This document shows positions 1-11,719 of a stretch of 64,000 bases of DNA, piece after piece. The notes beneath the pieces are model-generated. The model saw only the letters and a list, made by a program, of their open reading frames with translations. It was not told where the DNA came from and made no database searches. Position 1 is the stretch's first letter. Each line of letters opens with the position of its first letter. This stretch comes from Atrina japonica (Eukaryota > Mollusca > Bivalvia > Pterioida > Pinnidae): NCBI GenBank assembly GCA_030159075.1, contig BROG01000128.1, positions 300,501 to 364,500 on the forward strand, given 5' to 3'. Made by a program: the position numbers and the translations under genes.

Positions 1-2790
1 TCTTAAATGACAAGTATGGACCTTTTTAACAACCATTATTTATCAAATTTTGTGATTTGGAGTAAAAGATCAATTTTTTAAACAAAAATCTGTTAAAAAA
101 GTATTACACTTTAAGCCACTTATAACCCATATTTTTAACAATTTGTATTTTTGAGGATACATTTTTCAGAAAGCCTATAAATGCTACAAATTTAACTTTA
201 TTAGCACTCTACACACTTAGGGGTTACGGGGTGAAAATCATAGAAAATTAACAAAATCGCAGAAAACTGGATGATCACAATTTATCCTTCAGTTAAGGCC
301 TCTGTTTGCAATGAAAGAAATGGTTGTATCGTAAATATCTTAAATGATAGGTATTGACCCATTAAACAACCATTTTGTATCACATTTCGTGTTTTGGGGG
401 TAAACAATTCATTTTTTGAAACAGAAATTTGTGAAAAAAGCATAAGACTTCAAGCCACTTATAACCCAGCTTTTACCAAAATGTTTTTGGATGGCATAAT
501 TTTCAGAAAGCCTATCAAAAATGCTACAAATTGAGCTTTGTTAGCACTCTGGCCACTTAGGAGTTTTTGGGTAAATCCATATAGATTAAACAAAAATAAC
601 TGAAAATTGGAAAGAAACAAATGATTCTTCATTTAAGTTCTTTTTCGCAATTATAATAAAAAATGTACGGCAGATGACTTAAATGTTCAGTATGGGCATA
701 ATAAAGAATACAGTTGTTGTTTTGAGATAAAAACCATGAAAAAATAACATGAGTCAGTTTTATCACAAAAGTAAACTATAATCAAAGGGTTACTAGCTTT
801 TTAATATTCAACACTCACTTTAAAAAAAATGTTTGCCTTACAACTCCTAAACTCTTAAACAGTTCTAACATAACACATTTCGTATCTTTTGTATAAACTT
901 TTGGCAAAAAATACCCTAAACGTACCCTTTGTTGAAACTGGGGTTATTAGTGGTATAAATCTAATATTACTTCACGGATTACTGCTTTACCATTTGGGTT
1001 TAGACCCCCATACACCACATTTGACACACACAGATTGCTTTATGTACTTAATATCAATTAAAATATCTGCTATACCACAATTTCTTGTATTATAATTCTG
1101 GTTTTTCAATTTTCAGTGATGTTTACTAATGTTTCACAAACACTCCATAACTCCTATGGCAAAAGTGATTATATATCTCATTTTGTAGGAATTTTGATAG
1201 GCTTTCAGAGAAACATACCATCGAAACTTCGAAAATTGGGGTACATGTATTAAGTGGGTTAAAGAGAAATAAACTTTTCACTGATTTCTGTTTAAAAATT
1301 GGTTTTTAACTTAAAACAACACATTTGATATACAATGATTGCTTAATAGACAAATAGATATTATTCTAGATATTTGTCATACAACAATTAAACTCATTGC
1401 AAAAAGCCATAATAAATGAATGATTATTTGTGATTTTCCAATTTTCATCGATTTGTTTCACTATTTTATGTTTTTTTTTTCAAAATTCTTGAAAACCCCA
1501 AGGTCTAGCGTGATAATATGGCTTATTTTATAACATTTTCATTAAGCTTTCTGACAAACATACCCTCCAAAATACCTTTTGTTAAAGACTATGGTTTTAA
1601 GTGCCAGTCTATTATTTTTTATACAGATTTTTGTTTTTAAAAAAATAGTTTTTAGTCCCCAAAACACCGTAAAATAATGCCTTTATAATGTGCCAAGACC
1701 TCTCATTTTAGATATCTGTCATGTAATAATCAAACTCATTGCAAAAAGTGGCAATAAATGAAGGACTAATATAGATTTTCCGTTTTCAGTGATTTTTGTT
1801 TTTTTGTATGATTTTATCTTAAAATTATCAAATGCCCTAGAGACTAGCGTTATTACATGGCTCCTTTTGTAGCTTTTTTGGTAAGCTTTCAGATAAGCAT
1901 ACCCTTCAAAATCCCATTTGATAAAAACTGAGGTATTTAGTTGCCCAAAAAATCTAGTCTTTTTACAGACTTCTATTTAAGAATCTGGTGTTTTACCCCA
2001 AAAACACCAAATTTGATACACAGTTGTTGTTTAAAGGATCAATACTTATCATTTGAGATATTTACCAAACAGCCATTACTTTTAATGCAAACAGAGACCA
2101 TAACTGAAGGATTCATTGGTTTTTCCAGTTTTCAGCGGTTTTGATTAATTTTCATGGTTTTTACCTCAAAACACCAATTTTAATAAAAGAAATTTATTGT
2201 TTATTGTTTGTTGTGTCCATATTTCTCTTTAATGCAATCTGCCATACAATTATTATTCTTATTGCAAAAGAAAAAACCTTAAACGACTGATTAATTGTAT
2301 ATTTCCAATTTTCAGCGATTTCTGTCAATTTTCCATGGTTTTTACCACATAAAACCCCTAAGTAGTCAGAGTGATAACAAATTTTGATTTGTAGTATTTT
2401 TGATAGGCTTTCTGAAAAACATATCCTCAAAAACACGAATTGGTAAAAACATAGGTTATTAGTGGCTTAAAGCTTAGAACTTTTTTCACAGATTTCTGTT
2501 TACAAAAATGATCTTTTACCCCAAAACACCCAATTTGATAAACAATGGTTGAAAAATGGGTTCATTCTTGTCATTTAAGATATTTATCATACAATCAGTA
2601 CTTTAATTGGAAACAGAGGCCATAAATGAGGGATTAATTGAGATTTTCCAGTTTTTAGCAATTTCGGTTTTTACTCCAAAACTCCTAAACGCCCCGATTG
2701 CCAAACTGCTAACATGGCTTATTTTGTAGCCTTTATGATAAGCTTTCAGAAAATCATAACCTTCAAAAATTCCCCCAAGGAAAACAGGTG
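1..2790. repeat. ~340-bp satellite array, head-to-head orientation
   Basis: Units of about 340 bp recur. On the + strand the marker TCTTAAATGA recurs near 1, 339 and (degenerate) 679. From about 890 the same sequence runs in the opposite direction, with the complementary marker (CATTTAAGATAT-like) near 1363, 1707, 2050 and 2573, and a related marker at about 2239 showing one shortened unit. The switch of orientation lies near 720-890. Units diverge by many substitutions and small indels, so this is an old array. Short open frames inside it are chance. Confidence 0.8.
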
Positions 2791-2807
2791 TTATTGGTGG
2801 CTCAAAG

Positions 2808-3387
2808 TCTAACAGGTGGTCTTGGTGCTACAGTGGAAAGTATAGACCAAACAGTAGGCGCTGATGATCAGTCTTGTATTGTTACTGATAAAGAAACCCA
2901 AAAGCAGACACAAAACATTTCTGATGATGATGGTAAAGAATCGTCTGCTGAGGACTACCTGACTAGGATCATGATCCAACGGAAGATATCCCATTTACGC
3001 TTGATGTATGTAATAGGGATCAAAGATGTGATGATTAAAATAGGCCTGATGGGGTCGAGTCGAGTCCCGTGAGAATTTGATTTGAGACGGATTTATAGAA
3101 AGTCATGTACTCCAGCCCCAGTAGCAACCACAAAGAGAAAGTCACTTATATTTGAGTCTGATAACAAGGGTTTCCAAGGAAGTAGAGTAACCAAGTTACA
3201 AAGGACAAATAGAACTGTTACACAACAAGTTTCTCCCCAGGTTACCGATGTAGGTGTACAAATAGGAACCAGTATTAGACTGGTCTATGCTGAAGTTCAT
3301 ACAGAGTCAATTTCGGATACAATAATGAGTGACAAAAGTGTCCAAGATGACTTCTTCAAAATAAAAAGTGAACAATACTATATATGA
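2808..3387 (+). pseudogene. Unrecognised protein-like remnant, broken frame
   Basis: This stretch starts where the satellite ends and is visibly less AT-rich than its flanks. One frame reads through from about 2788 to a TGA at 3070-3072 and resumes in the same frame to a TGA at 3385-3387. The predicted residues are rich in S, T, D, E and K, like a disordered nuclear protein (for example TDKETQKQTQNISDDDGKES and a later CTPAPVATTKRKS). Between about 2968 and 3065 the +3 frame (DHDPTEDIPFTLDVCNRDQ) looks more protein-like than the open frame, so a pair of compensating frameshifts is possible. The sequence CCC-GTGAGA at 3067 could instead be a splice donor. I recognise no domain and assign no function. 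It could be a decayed exon, a decayed transposon ORF or a real exon of a diverged gene. Confidence 0.3.
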
Positions 3388-3399
3388 AATTGTCGGCGT

Positions 3400-5520
3400 C
3401 AAGACCACCATCTTTCTGGGTAGAATGTAGCTTCATACACATGTTATGTTCATTTCTAGACATTAACTTTAGTTTTGTTTGTAATGCGGAACGCATTGAG
3501 ATTAGAGGCGTGGGTAGTGTGACAGTTTCATAAATGATTTTTTTTTTTTTTAGATTTATAAAAATATTTCCAAGACGCTGGAATTAATTAAAGTATACTT
3601 ATTTTAGTTCATATTTACTTTATTTATGTCTCCACAAAACTGCACACATATATTTTATCTTTGTCGTGATACAAATAGGCCAGTTAGCTTGTAATCTTAT
3701 TGTATTCACTTTTGTCCAAAAGTAGGAATGAAATCTGCAAAGCAGCAGCCAATGAAATTCAAGAATTATATACCAATCGGTGATGACATCCGTTTATATA
3801 AATAAAAGTGTCGAGATCGCTCGGGTCCAGTATGTAAATTGCGAGTAGAAGTGACAGCATCAACAATACTATAGATAAACAGTGACTATTGTCTGCTAGT
3901 TTCATAAAAGAATAGTTTGTATATAAGGCTGAGACTGTCATAGTGGTGTTGGAGACCTAGGTATCAGACTCTAGTGCTGAAAACACATACTAGCTGGCAG
4001 TGTAGCCTAAATACATATACCAGTTTCGAACCCCACTGTAAAAATTTCAGTCTATGTTATAACATGTAGGTATTTTGAATCACTGAAACTCTGATAATCA
4101 TTACTGTAGTTAAATGACAATTCTTGTTAGAAAAGATGTTGTTGTGTTTGGTCATAAAACACAAGTACTGTTTGGTCCTTATTTGTATATATTTGTATGT
4201 ATATGGTATTGTCCGGACCCTTAAATTCTTAACCAGGATCATAACCATTATAGCCTAAAACCCCGCTCGGAAACGTTTTATATATATATATATATATAAT
4301 AACATAACTCATTATAACATTTTAGTCGACTTATTATAAAATATATTCGATATCACTCATTAATAACCAAATTTAAGAATGTGTTGTTGATGCAGCGTGG
4401 ATACCTCAGAACTTTAACGTTTTATGTGGTTTTATGCTACCTCATAATCAACATTTTTCCTCAAAATAATGAAAGCAGAAACGTACCTGAATAAAGTAAT
4501 TATTTCATTTTCAATTAGTTTTTTAACATTGATAGATCGTAACATCATCGGTCGTGACTGACATTAAAGGGAAGTTACTATGATATAGCGATATTAGTAA
4601 TTCTCTTAGATTTTTTCATCGACGGCATTCTATTTATAAAGCCAGTAGGATTTCATTTAGCATCAGTTTGACAGCAAGTAATTAGACAATACTGATACAT
4701 TTGTTGTTGCTGAAAAGTCATTGGAATGAATTTGTTGGATGCATTTTAGTTGAAGGTTGTATGGAAGGTGAATACAGAACTGAGGATATTAAAGGAAACT
4801 TGTATGAAATGGAGGGAATTTATATAAAATTAAATATTTGACAGAAATAACAAAGTCACGATGATTTTGAAAGGTGGCAACTGCTCACGTCTGATAGGTT
4901 CTAAACATAACACGTCTACTAGATGGCGTTATAACTCCGAATCGAATAAAATGTAAATACCGCGATGCCATAGAACCCGTGATACTATAGGAAGATACTA
5001 AAAATAAACTATAGGGTCAAAGTAGTAAATGTATATAATGACGTCTTTATGTGTAGTTTTACAGACTGACTAGTGAAATCTATCAACTATAAATACAGAT
5101 TTTTGAGATACATAGTGCATATCTTTAACTAAATGATAAACGTGAGAGTGACTTTTGTTCGTAACGTTATGTGAGAAATTGGATTTAAAGTCTTTAAAGT
5201 ATATCCGCGGTGTATGTCGCACCGTTCAATTACATCATAACTATTATGTTTAGCACATCAGTTACTTGTGATGTACGTGGAAATACTAAATACTAAAGAA
5301 TACATATATTTCTACATATAAGCATCACATAAAGAGATGAGTTGTGAAATTTCCCCTTTAATTATAGAAGTTCAAATTATATCAGAAAATGTATTTATAG
5401 CCTGCATTTAGATTCGAAAAAGTGAATTAAACTAAACAAAATCCATTTCATTGTAATAAACTTTCTTTGCACCAATGATGGTTCTAGAAAGACAAATGTA
5501 TGTGAAAATTCCTGAATTCT
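3400..5520. other. Intergenic, no gene seen
   Basis: AT-rich sequence with no convincing coding frame or RNA gene. It holds a short TA run near 4278-4298 and a tRNA-like B-box (GTTTCGAACCCC) near 4023-4035 that may belong to a decayed SINE. Confidence 0.5.
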
Positions 5521-6590
5521 ACATATCAATGTCCGTATGTACCACATATCAGTGTCCGTATGTACCACATATCAGTGTCCGTATGTTACACATATCAGTG
5601 TCAGTATGTACGACAAATCAGTGCTCGTATGTACCAAATATCAGTGTCCGTATGTTACACATATCAGTGCTCGTATGTACCAAATATCAGTGTCCGAATG
5701 TACATATCAGTGTCAGTATATACGGCATATCAGAGTCAGTATGTACAACATATCAGAGTCAGCATGTACACGTATCAATTACCATTTGTACTACATATCA
5801 GTGTCCGCATGTACCACATATTAATGTCAGTATATACGGCATATAAATTACTATCTGTACCACATACAGTGTCAGTATATTCTATAAATCAGTGTCCGCA
5901 TGTACCACATATCAATTTCAGTGTATACGGCATATCAGTGTATGTGCACATATCAGTATCACTATACACATCATATCAGTGCCCGTATGTACCACATATC
6001 AGTATCATTATATACGGCATATCAGTGTCCGTATGTATCACATATGAGTGTCGGTATACACATCATATCAGTGCCCGTATGTACCACATATCAGTGTCCG
6101 TATGTACCACATATCAGTATCATTATATACGGCATATCAGTGTCCGTATGTATCACATATGAGTGTCGGTATACACATCATATCAGTGCCCGTATGTACC
6201 ACATATCAGTGTCCGTATGTACCACATATCAGTATCATTATATACGGCATATCAGTGTCCGTATGTTCACATATCAGTGTCCGTATATACGGCATATCAG
6301 TGTCCGTATGTACCACATATCAGTGTCCGTATGTACCACATATCAGTGTCCGTATATACGGCATATCAGTGTCCGTATATACGGCATATCAGTGTCCGTA
6401 TGTACCACATATACGGCATATCAGTGTCCGTATGTACAACATATCAGTGTCAGTATATACGGCATATCAGTGTCCGTATGTGCACATATCAGTGTCCGTA
6501 TATACGGCATATCAGTGTCCGTATGTACAACATATCAGTGTCAGTATATACGGCATAGCAGTGTCCGTATGTACCCATATCAATGTATTT
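5521..6590 (+). repeat. 23-bp minisatellite, about 46 copies
   Basis: The unit begins CATATCAGTGTCCGTATG and continues TACCA, or TATACGG in a second variant. In the second variant the 12-bp palindrome CCGTATATACGG appears. A higher-order block of 5 units (115 bp) repeats: the variant ATGAGTGTCGG recurs at 6044 and 6159. Because 23 is not a multiple of 3 and the unit has no stop in any forward frame, all three forward frames stay open for long stretches. These open frames (up to 245 codons, 5900-6637) are products of the repeat and not evidence of a gene. Confidence 0.95.
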
Positions 6591-6639
6591 GCATCCTACC
6601 AGTAAATATCATGGTCGTATTTAAGCATTTAAATTAACA

Positions 6640-7845
6640 ATCATTTCAAGGTGATTTCAGTAAAACGTGTAGGCAGAATATTTTAACTGAATAGTTCAAA
6701 GTCATAATTCGCTAACTCCCTTGTCTTGTAATATAGCAACCTGTTACTTATTATATCACGTTTTGTTATTCAATTGTATTATATTCCCATCTGAATGCTT
6801 GTGCTCTCTAGGTAATTCATATTTCAATCTAAATCAAGAAACATGACTAACTGTAGGTAATACCCTTCATTTCAAATTTATTTTCAATATACCATTGAAA
6901 AGCATAGTCCGCTATCTAAAACCTCAAAGAAGAAAACAAATACCCAGGGATTTTATTATCACTTCGACCATGCACTTCATAGACAAATAAGATTGCTCAA
7001 TATTTAGATATGCCAACATGTATGACGGGATGTACACCGTCCCAAATATTACATAAAGCACTGTAAATCTGTTTGTTTTTTACGCGTAATTTCGCAAGAG
7101 CTCTCTCTCGCTCGCGTAAAAAATATCTCATAACGAGGTATGATAATAATGTGACAGAATTGACATTCGAAACTGGAACACATCATCTCGCGAATAGATT
7201 TAGAACGTGAATTTTACAGGATTTACAGTATATTACTATCAAATAAAATCATCTTACCTTTATTTTTAGGCTGGTTAGAGCTTTTCTTGGTTCAGTAAAT
7301 CTGAAAAAGTGTATTTATATTACGTAATAGTATAATTGTCAAGTTACTAGACGTATAGATAATATAAATATAAATAATTGCAATAGTCACATTCCCCCAA
7401 TTGTTAATTATATCAGCAGTTTCACACTCATGACTCGACGGACAAATACCACTGCTAAGATATAAAAAGTTATTCAGACAAATACGCCTACATATATAAC
7501 TTTATATAAAACTGCCATATCATAAAGATTCACAGTCTATCCCTTAAGTATATTTGAGACTTCTTCCCAATGTCATATGAACTTATAAGTTAAGCCAACA
7601 AGTATGGTACAATTTCTATCAAACGATAATTTGTCAAGCACGTTTGTGTCATTAGATATAAGTGGTTCAAAGAAAACGATTATAACTGATCTTTATTCCG
7701 GACGAAGATGTTGCTTCTGGGAATAATTTCCATGCAACACGAAGACAGCATTAACACGTGATTAGAGAAGAAAGACAGCTTAAGTAGGCCTCTCATGCAA
7801 TACCTGTGTCGTTACATTATCATTCAAAGCAAATGGATGTTAACT
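6640..7845. other. Intergenic with one short inverted repeat
   Basis: No gene seen. An 11-bp perfect inverted repeat (TTTTTTACGCG at 7076-7086, complement at 7113-7123) flanks a 26-bp CT-rich loop. Confidence 0.5.
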
Positions 7846-7920
7846 TAAAGGGGCATTAGTTGTCTTTACCTTTTTTTCGATAAAAGGAAAAAGGAAAAAA
7901 ACACAGCTAATGCCTTTTTA
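7846..7920. mobile_element. Short fold-back MITE, 75 bp
   Basis: TAAAGGGGCATTAGTTGT at the left end and ACAGCTAATGCCTTTTTA at the right end are near-perfect inverted repeats. The middle (TTTTTTTCGATAAAAGGAAA) also folds back. The same terminal sequences bound the longer elements at 17551-17865 and 53660-53976, so this is the minimal member of that family. No coding capacity; it would need a transposase from elsewhere. Confidence 0.7.
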
Positions 7921-8151
7921 AAACATCAAGAGTATGTTTCCAATTTCATTTATCTCATAAACATATTAACCTGACTTATCAATAATGAGAATCTTTAAAT
8001 TACCAAAAAAAACTTTTCAACTGCATAGAAATGAAAAAAAATATATGTAGAAAAAATAGATGTTGAGCTTGAGTTTTGAGAAAATCTGGTGATGACTTCG
8101 GGCACGGAATACCACATACAATTCATTTACTAGTATTTACCATTTCCTCAA

Positions 8152-8439
8152 ATTTGAATTGGAATTTTGAATGTTGTTTTACGCCACACTCAATAATTTT
8201 TCAGCTATATGGTGGCGGCAAGTTTTTATTGGTGGAGGAAAAAACCCGGTTACAATGTATGGTAGAGACCACTGGCCTTCCGTAAGTAAACTGCTTTTTT
8301 TTTTAATTTCTCTCAAAATTCAGCCTAGGTTCCAGCGGGATTAGAACCAGCGCTGAAGGAAGTGAGAGACTTCATGATCCAAAGAGCGATGCTCTAACCA
8401 TTCGGTCACGGAGGCCCTTACCATTTCCACGGAGGCCCC
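8152..8439 (-). mobile_element. tRNA-derived SINE, minus strand, with target-site duplication
   Basis: On the minus strand the element starts GGGGCCTCCGTG, with an RNA polymerase III A-box (TGACCGAATGG-like) and B-box (GGTTCTAATCC). It continues through a body containing TGTAACCGGGTTTTTTCC and ends GTGTGGCGTAAAACA plus a short AT-rich tail. It is flanked by a perfect 14-bp direct repeat TACCATTTCCTCAA (8138-8151 and 8440-8453), the mark of target-primed insertion. At its 5' end the first 10-12 bp are present twice with a GAAATGGTA-like piece of the target between them. Related copies lie at 26803-27140, 31917-32100, 58015-58240 and 63075-63290. Confidence 0.85.
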
Positions 8440-8997
8440 TACCATTTCCTCAATAAGAGTTGCATTGAACCTTACGCAGTATTTACACACAAACCTCGCA
8501 CTGTGAAAACTTCAAAGTTTTCACCCTGCTCTTAGCTAATTTGGTTTAGTGCGTTAAGAAAAAAATAAGTACCATCTTTACTAATGATTTCTTTTTAATG
8601 TCCCTAAGCATGCAAATAGACTATTAAACAAAATTACAATCAGTGAAGACCCACAAAAAGCTGCGATTGCATGAGAAATCGATTCTTTATTTCAGTTTGA
8701 CCTAAATTTAATTATCCCTCACCTAATCTCTGGATTTCTCTTAATTTGTTTTGTGAGTCAAACTGCTATTTATATTCACACAGCTCTTTCAATGAAAGTA
8801 ATTCAACACAACCATCAAATGCACATTAAGGAGTTTAAACGAAGGTTTACCATTTACAATAATGGTGATAAAGAAAGGATAAACAGTACTTTTTGGTGTC
8901 ATATAGTCCGAGGTTAACTAGGTGCACAAGACACTCAAAAATCGTTAAATTTGCCTTTATTTGCAATTACATAATTTACTAACGTTATTGCCCTATA

Positions 8998-9540
8998 ATT
9001 AATTGTTGAATTTCATATAGCGATTATGACCGGGAGTTGTCTCCCCTGACGTTACTAAATCTTCTTTACAAATTTAACCAGGGGTTGTCGTTCCTATTAT
9101 TTTTGAATTTTCTACAACAATTTTAGCACGGGGTATCTTCCTTGTTGTTGAATTGTCTATACCGATTATGACCATGATTTATCTCCCCTACTATTATTAA
9201 TTCTGCTACACCCATTGTGACCATGATTTATCTCCCCTCCTTTTGTTAATTCTGCTATACCGATTGTGACCGTGATTTATCTTTACTACTATTGTTAATT
9301 CTGCTAAACCGATTGTGACCATGATTTATCTCCCCTACTATTATTAATTCTGCTACACCCATTCTGACCATGATTTATCTCCCCTCCTTTTGTTAATTCT
9401 GCTATACCGATTGTGACCGTGATTTATCTTTACTACTATTGTTAATTCTGCTATACCGATTGTGACCATGATATATCTCCCCTACTATTTTTAAAAAAAA
9501 AAAAAAAAAAAAAGCAAAAAAAAAAAAAAAAAAAAAACAA

Positions 9541-9582
<42 letters not shown>

Positions 9583-10470
9583 AATCTTCTATACCGATTG
9601 TGACCATGATTCATTTCCCTTAATATTATTGTATCTTTTATACCATTGCCATGATTTATCTCCCCTACTATTCTTTTATTTTCTATACCGATTGTGACCA
9701 TGATTTATCTCCCCTACTATTGTTGAATCTGCTATACCAATTGTGACCATGATTTATCTTTACTACTATTGTTAATTCTGCTATACAGATTGTGACCATG
9801 ATTTATCTCCCCATCTATTTTTTAATCTTCTATACCGATTGTGACCGTGATTTATCTCCCCTACTATTGTTGAATCTGCTATACCGATTGTGACCATGAT
9901 ATATCTCCCCTTCATTATTGAATCTTCTATGCCATTGCCATGATTTATCTCCCCTACTATTTTTGAATCTTTTATACCGATTGTGACCATGATTTATCTC
10001 CCCTACTATAAATAAATTTTCTATACCGATTTTGACCGTGATTTATCTCCCCTACTATTGTTGAATCTACTATACTAATTGTGACCATGATGTATTTATA
10101 CTACTATTGTTAATTCTGATATAGCTATTGTGATTATGATTTATCTCCTATACCATTGCCATGATTTATCTCCCCTAATATTGTTGAATCTGCTATACTA
10201 AATGTGACCATGATTTATCTCTCCTAATATTGTTGAATCTGCTATACTAAATGTGACCATGATTTATCTCTCCTACTACTGTTGAATCTTCTATACCAAA
10301 TGTGACCATGATTTATCTCCTCTAATATTGTTGAATCTGCTATACTAAATGTGACCATGATTTATCTTTACTACTACTGTTGAATCTTCTATACTAAATG
10401 TGACCATGATTTATCTCTACTACTACTGTTGAATCTTCTATACCAAATGTGACCTTGATTTATCCCTATT
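8998..10470 (+). repeat. 49-bp minisatellite, about 30 copies
   Basis: The unit is about 49 bp, including GATTGTGACCATGATTTATC followed by TCCCCTACTATTGTTGAATC and TGCTATACC. Units vary in the middle (GTTGAATCT or GTTAATTCT; CTCCCC or CTTTAC). The first units (8998-9160) are degenerate. A poly-A-rich block interrupts the array at 9491-9581. The unit resembles the start of the PLE 3' tail seen at 62025-62070 (GTTGAATTGTCTATACTAAT then TGTGACGAGG), and the sequence just after the array is the next part of that same tail. Open frames on the minus strand are repeat artefacts. Confidence 0.9.
9491..9581. repeat. Poly-A-rich tract inside the 49-bp array
   Basis: Runs of A broken by single G or C bases replace part of one 49-bp unit. 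This could be a slippage product or a retrotransposon tail inserted in the array. Confidence 0.8.
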
Positions 10471-10600
10471 TGTTCCGAACTGGATTTGGCTGATTGACAT
10501 TAGGCTTTACCGGATGGTAAGAAGTGCTTACTCCACCATGTCACCCGATCACACCTCTGAAGTTCTGAGTATTGTGTCTGTCCAATATGATGTTTTATTT
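10471..10600 (+). mobile_element. PLE 3' tail fragment, degenerate
   Basis: It runs directly on from the 49-bp array. GAACTGGATTTGGCTGATTG, then TTTACCGGATGG, GTGCTTACTCCACC and CCCGATCACACCTCTG follow the same order as the well-preserved PLE tail at 44730-44950 (GGACTTGACTG, GTGACCGGTCGAC, ATGCTTACTCCTCC, CTGATCCCACCTCTTGG). Confidence 0.65.
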
Positions 10601-10819
10601 TACAATTTACACTGTGTGGTATCTATGTTTTACATATTAACTTTTATTTTAAGAAATGCCATTATCTATCAATATTTCATTCATATTTTTGTAAGCATTT
10701 TTTGGTTTACATATGTAGCTCATATTGTATTGTAATTTCAAATTAACGTCATACACTTATTTATTTTGTTCCATAATTATCTGCGAGGATTTGTTCCTCA
10801 AATATAAAATTTGAATTGT

Positions 10820-10935
10820 TTTTAATGTATGACAGGTCAACAGGGGATGCTTACTCCTCCCCGGCACCAGATTTGTATATGTAACCTGGACATCATGAAT
10901 ATTTATACTGTGGTATCTGAGATTGTTATATAAGT
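10820..10935 (+). mobile_element. PLE 3' tail fragment with internal deletion
   Basis: GGTCAACAGGGGATGCTTAC and TCCTCCCCGGCACC are joined directly to AGATTTGTATATGTAACCTG and end GGTATCTGAGATTG. The hairpin part (CCTCTTGGTTTCCAGAGG in other copies) is missing. Confidence 0.8.
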
Positions 10936-11407
10936 AAATACATAAATCAATTTCTACTGATTTAAAAATACTACTTACCGTTATATGTACTCTCACATCC
11001 GTCGATGTCTGTTAACATACGTAAATGCACGGCAAGCTTTCATTGTCCCGTCAGAGCTAAATCATATCAATTAAAATCATAACAGCTTTGTTAAAAAATC
11101 CATACGCCTTCCTATCCGTTTTTGTTACATTTGTTACATGAAAACATACTGCCCGAACGTTATCAACTGGTGTAGATGCTTTCACAGATAAATGATGTAG
11201 AAGAGGTGTTCTACATCATAATATAATACTTTTAGCCGATGCCATAATTATAGGATGGAAAAGTAGTCCTTCGGGAACAATAATATTCCGGATATGGTGA
11301 AAAAATGTTCGTAACTACAAAATGTTATTCGATGAAAAACAGTATTTTAGCAATACTGAACACAACACTTTAAAACTTTTTTTTCAAAACAATCTTTCGT
11401 TTTTTAC

Positions 11408-11549
11408 TAATTAGATTGATATGCAATAACAAAAAAGACAAATAGGAAAAAAATCTTTGCCTTTTTGGCAGTTAATTACTTGTAATTGATTATTTTACCC
11501 TTACCTTTTGTATATGCATACCACACTGGACCCGACCTTATTTTCACAA

Positions 11550-11638
<89 letters not shown>

Positions 11639-11718
11639 CTTATTTGTTATTGTATATCAAGTGCAAGCAATAAAAGTACAAAGAATACTTTTGGCAAACA
11701 CAGCTAATGTCCTTTTAA
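11408..11718. mobile_element. Fold-back MITE split by a TA microsatellite
   Basis: The left half (ATTGATATGCAATAACAAAA near 11416) is the inverse of the right half (TTGTTATTGTATATCAAG near 11644), and the right end ACACAGCTAATGTCCTTTTA matches the other family members. The middle, TTTTCACAAAGATATATA, corresponds to TTTCACAAAATATATATAGG in the copy at 17551-17865, where the TA run is only a few units long. The long TA tract here sits exactly there. The left terminal repeat is not clear. Confidence 0.6.
11552..11635. repeat. (TA)n microsatellite, about 42 units
   Basis: Uninterrupted TA dinucleotides. Open frames alternating I and Y across it are artefacts. Confidence 0.98.
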
Positions 11719-11719
11719 C

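Noticed and set aside
3740..3830. CCAAT boxes and TATATAA resembling a promoter
   Set aside because: AT-rich DNA yields TATA-like words often, and no gene follows within several hundred bases.
5475..6637. Several overlapping forward frames of 95-245 codons
   Set aside because: They are different frames of the same 23-bp repeat and share one periodic peptide; no start context, promoter or non-repeat coding sequence supports a gene.
9000..10470. CRISPR-like array
   Set aside because: The 49-bp units are contiguous with no unique spacers, and the genome is clearly eukaryotic.
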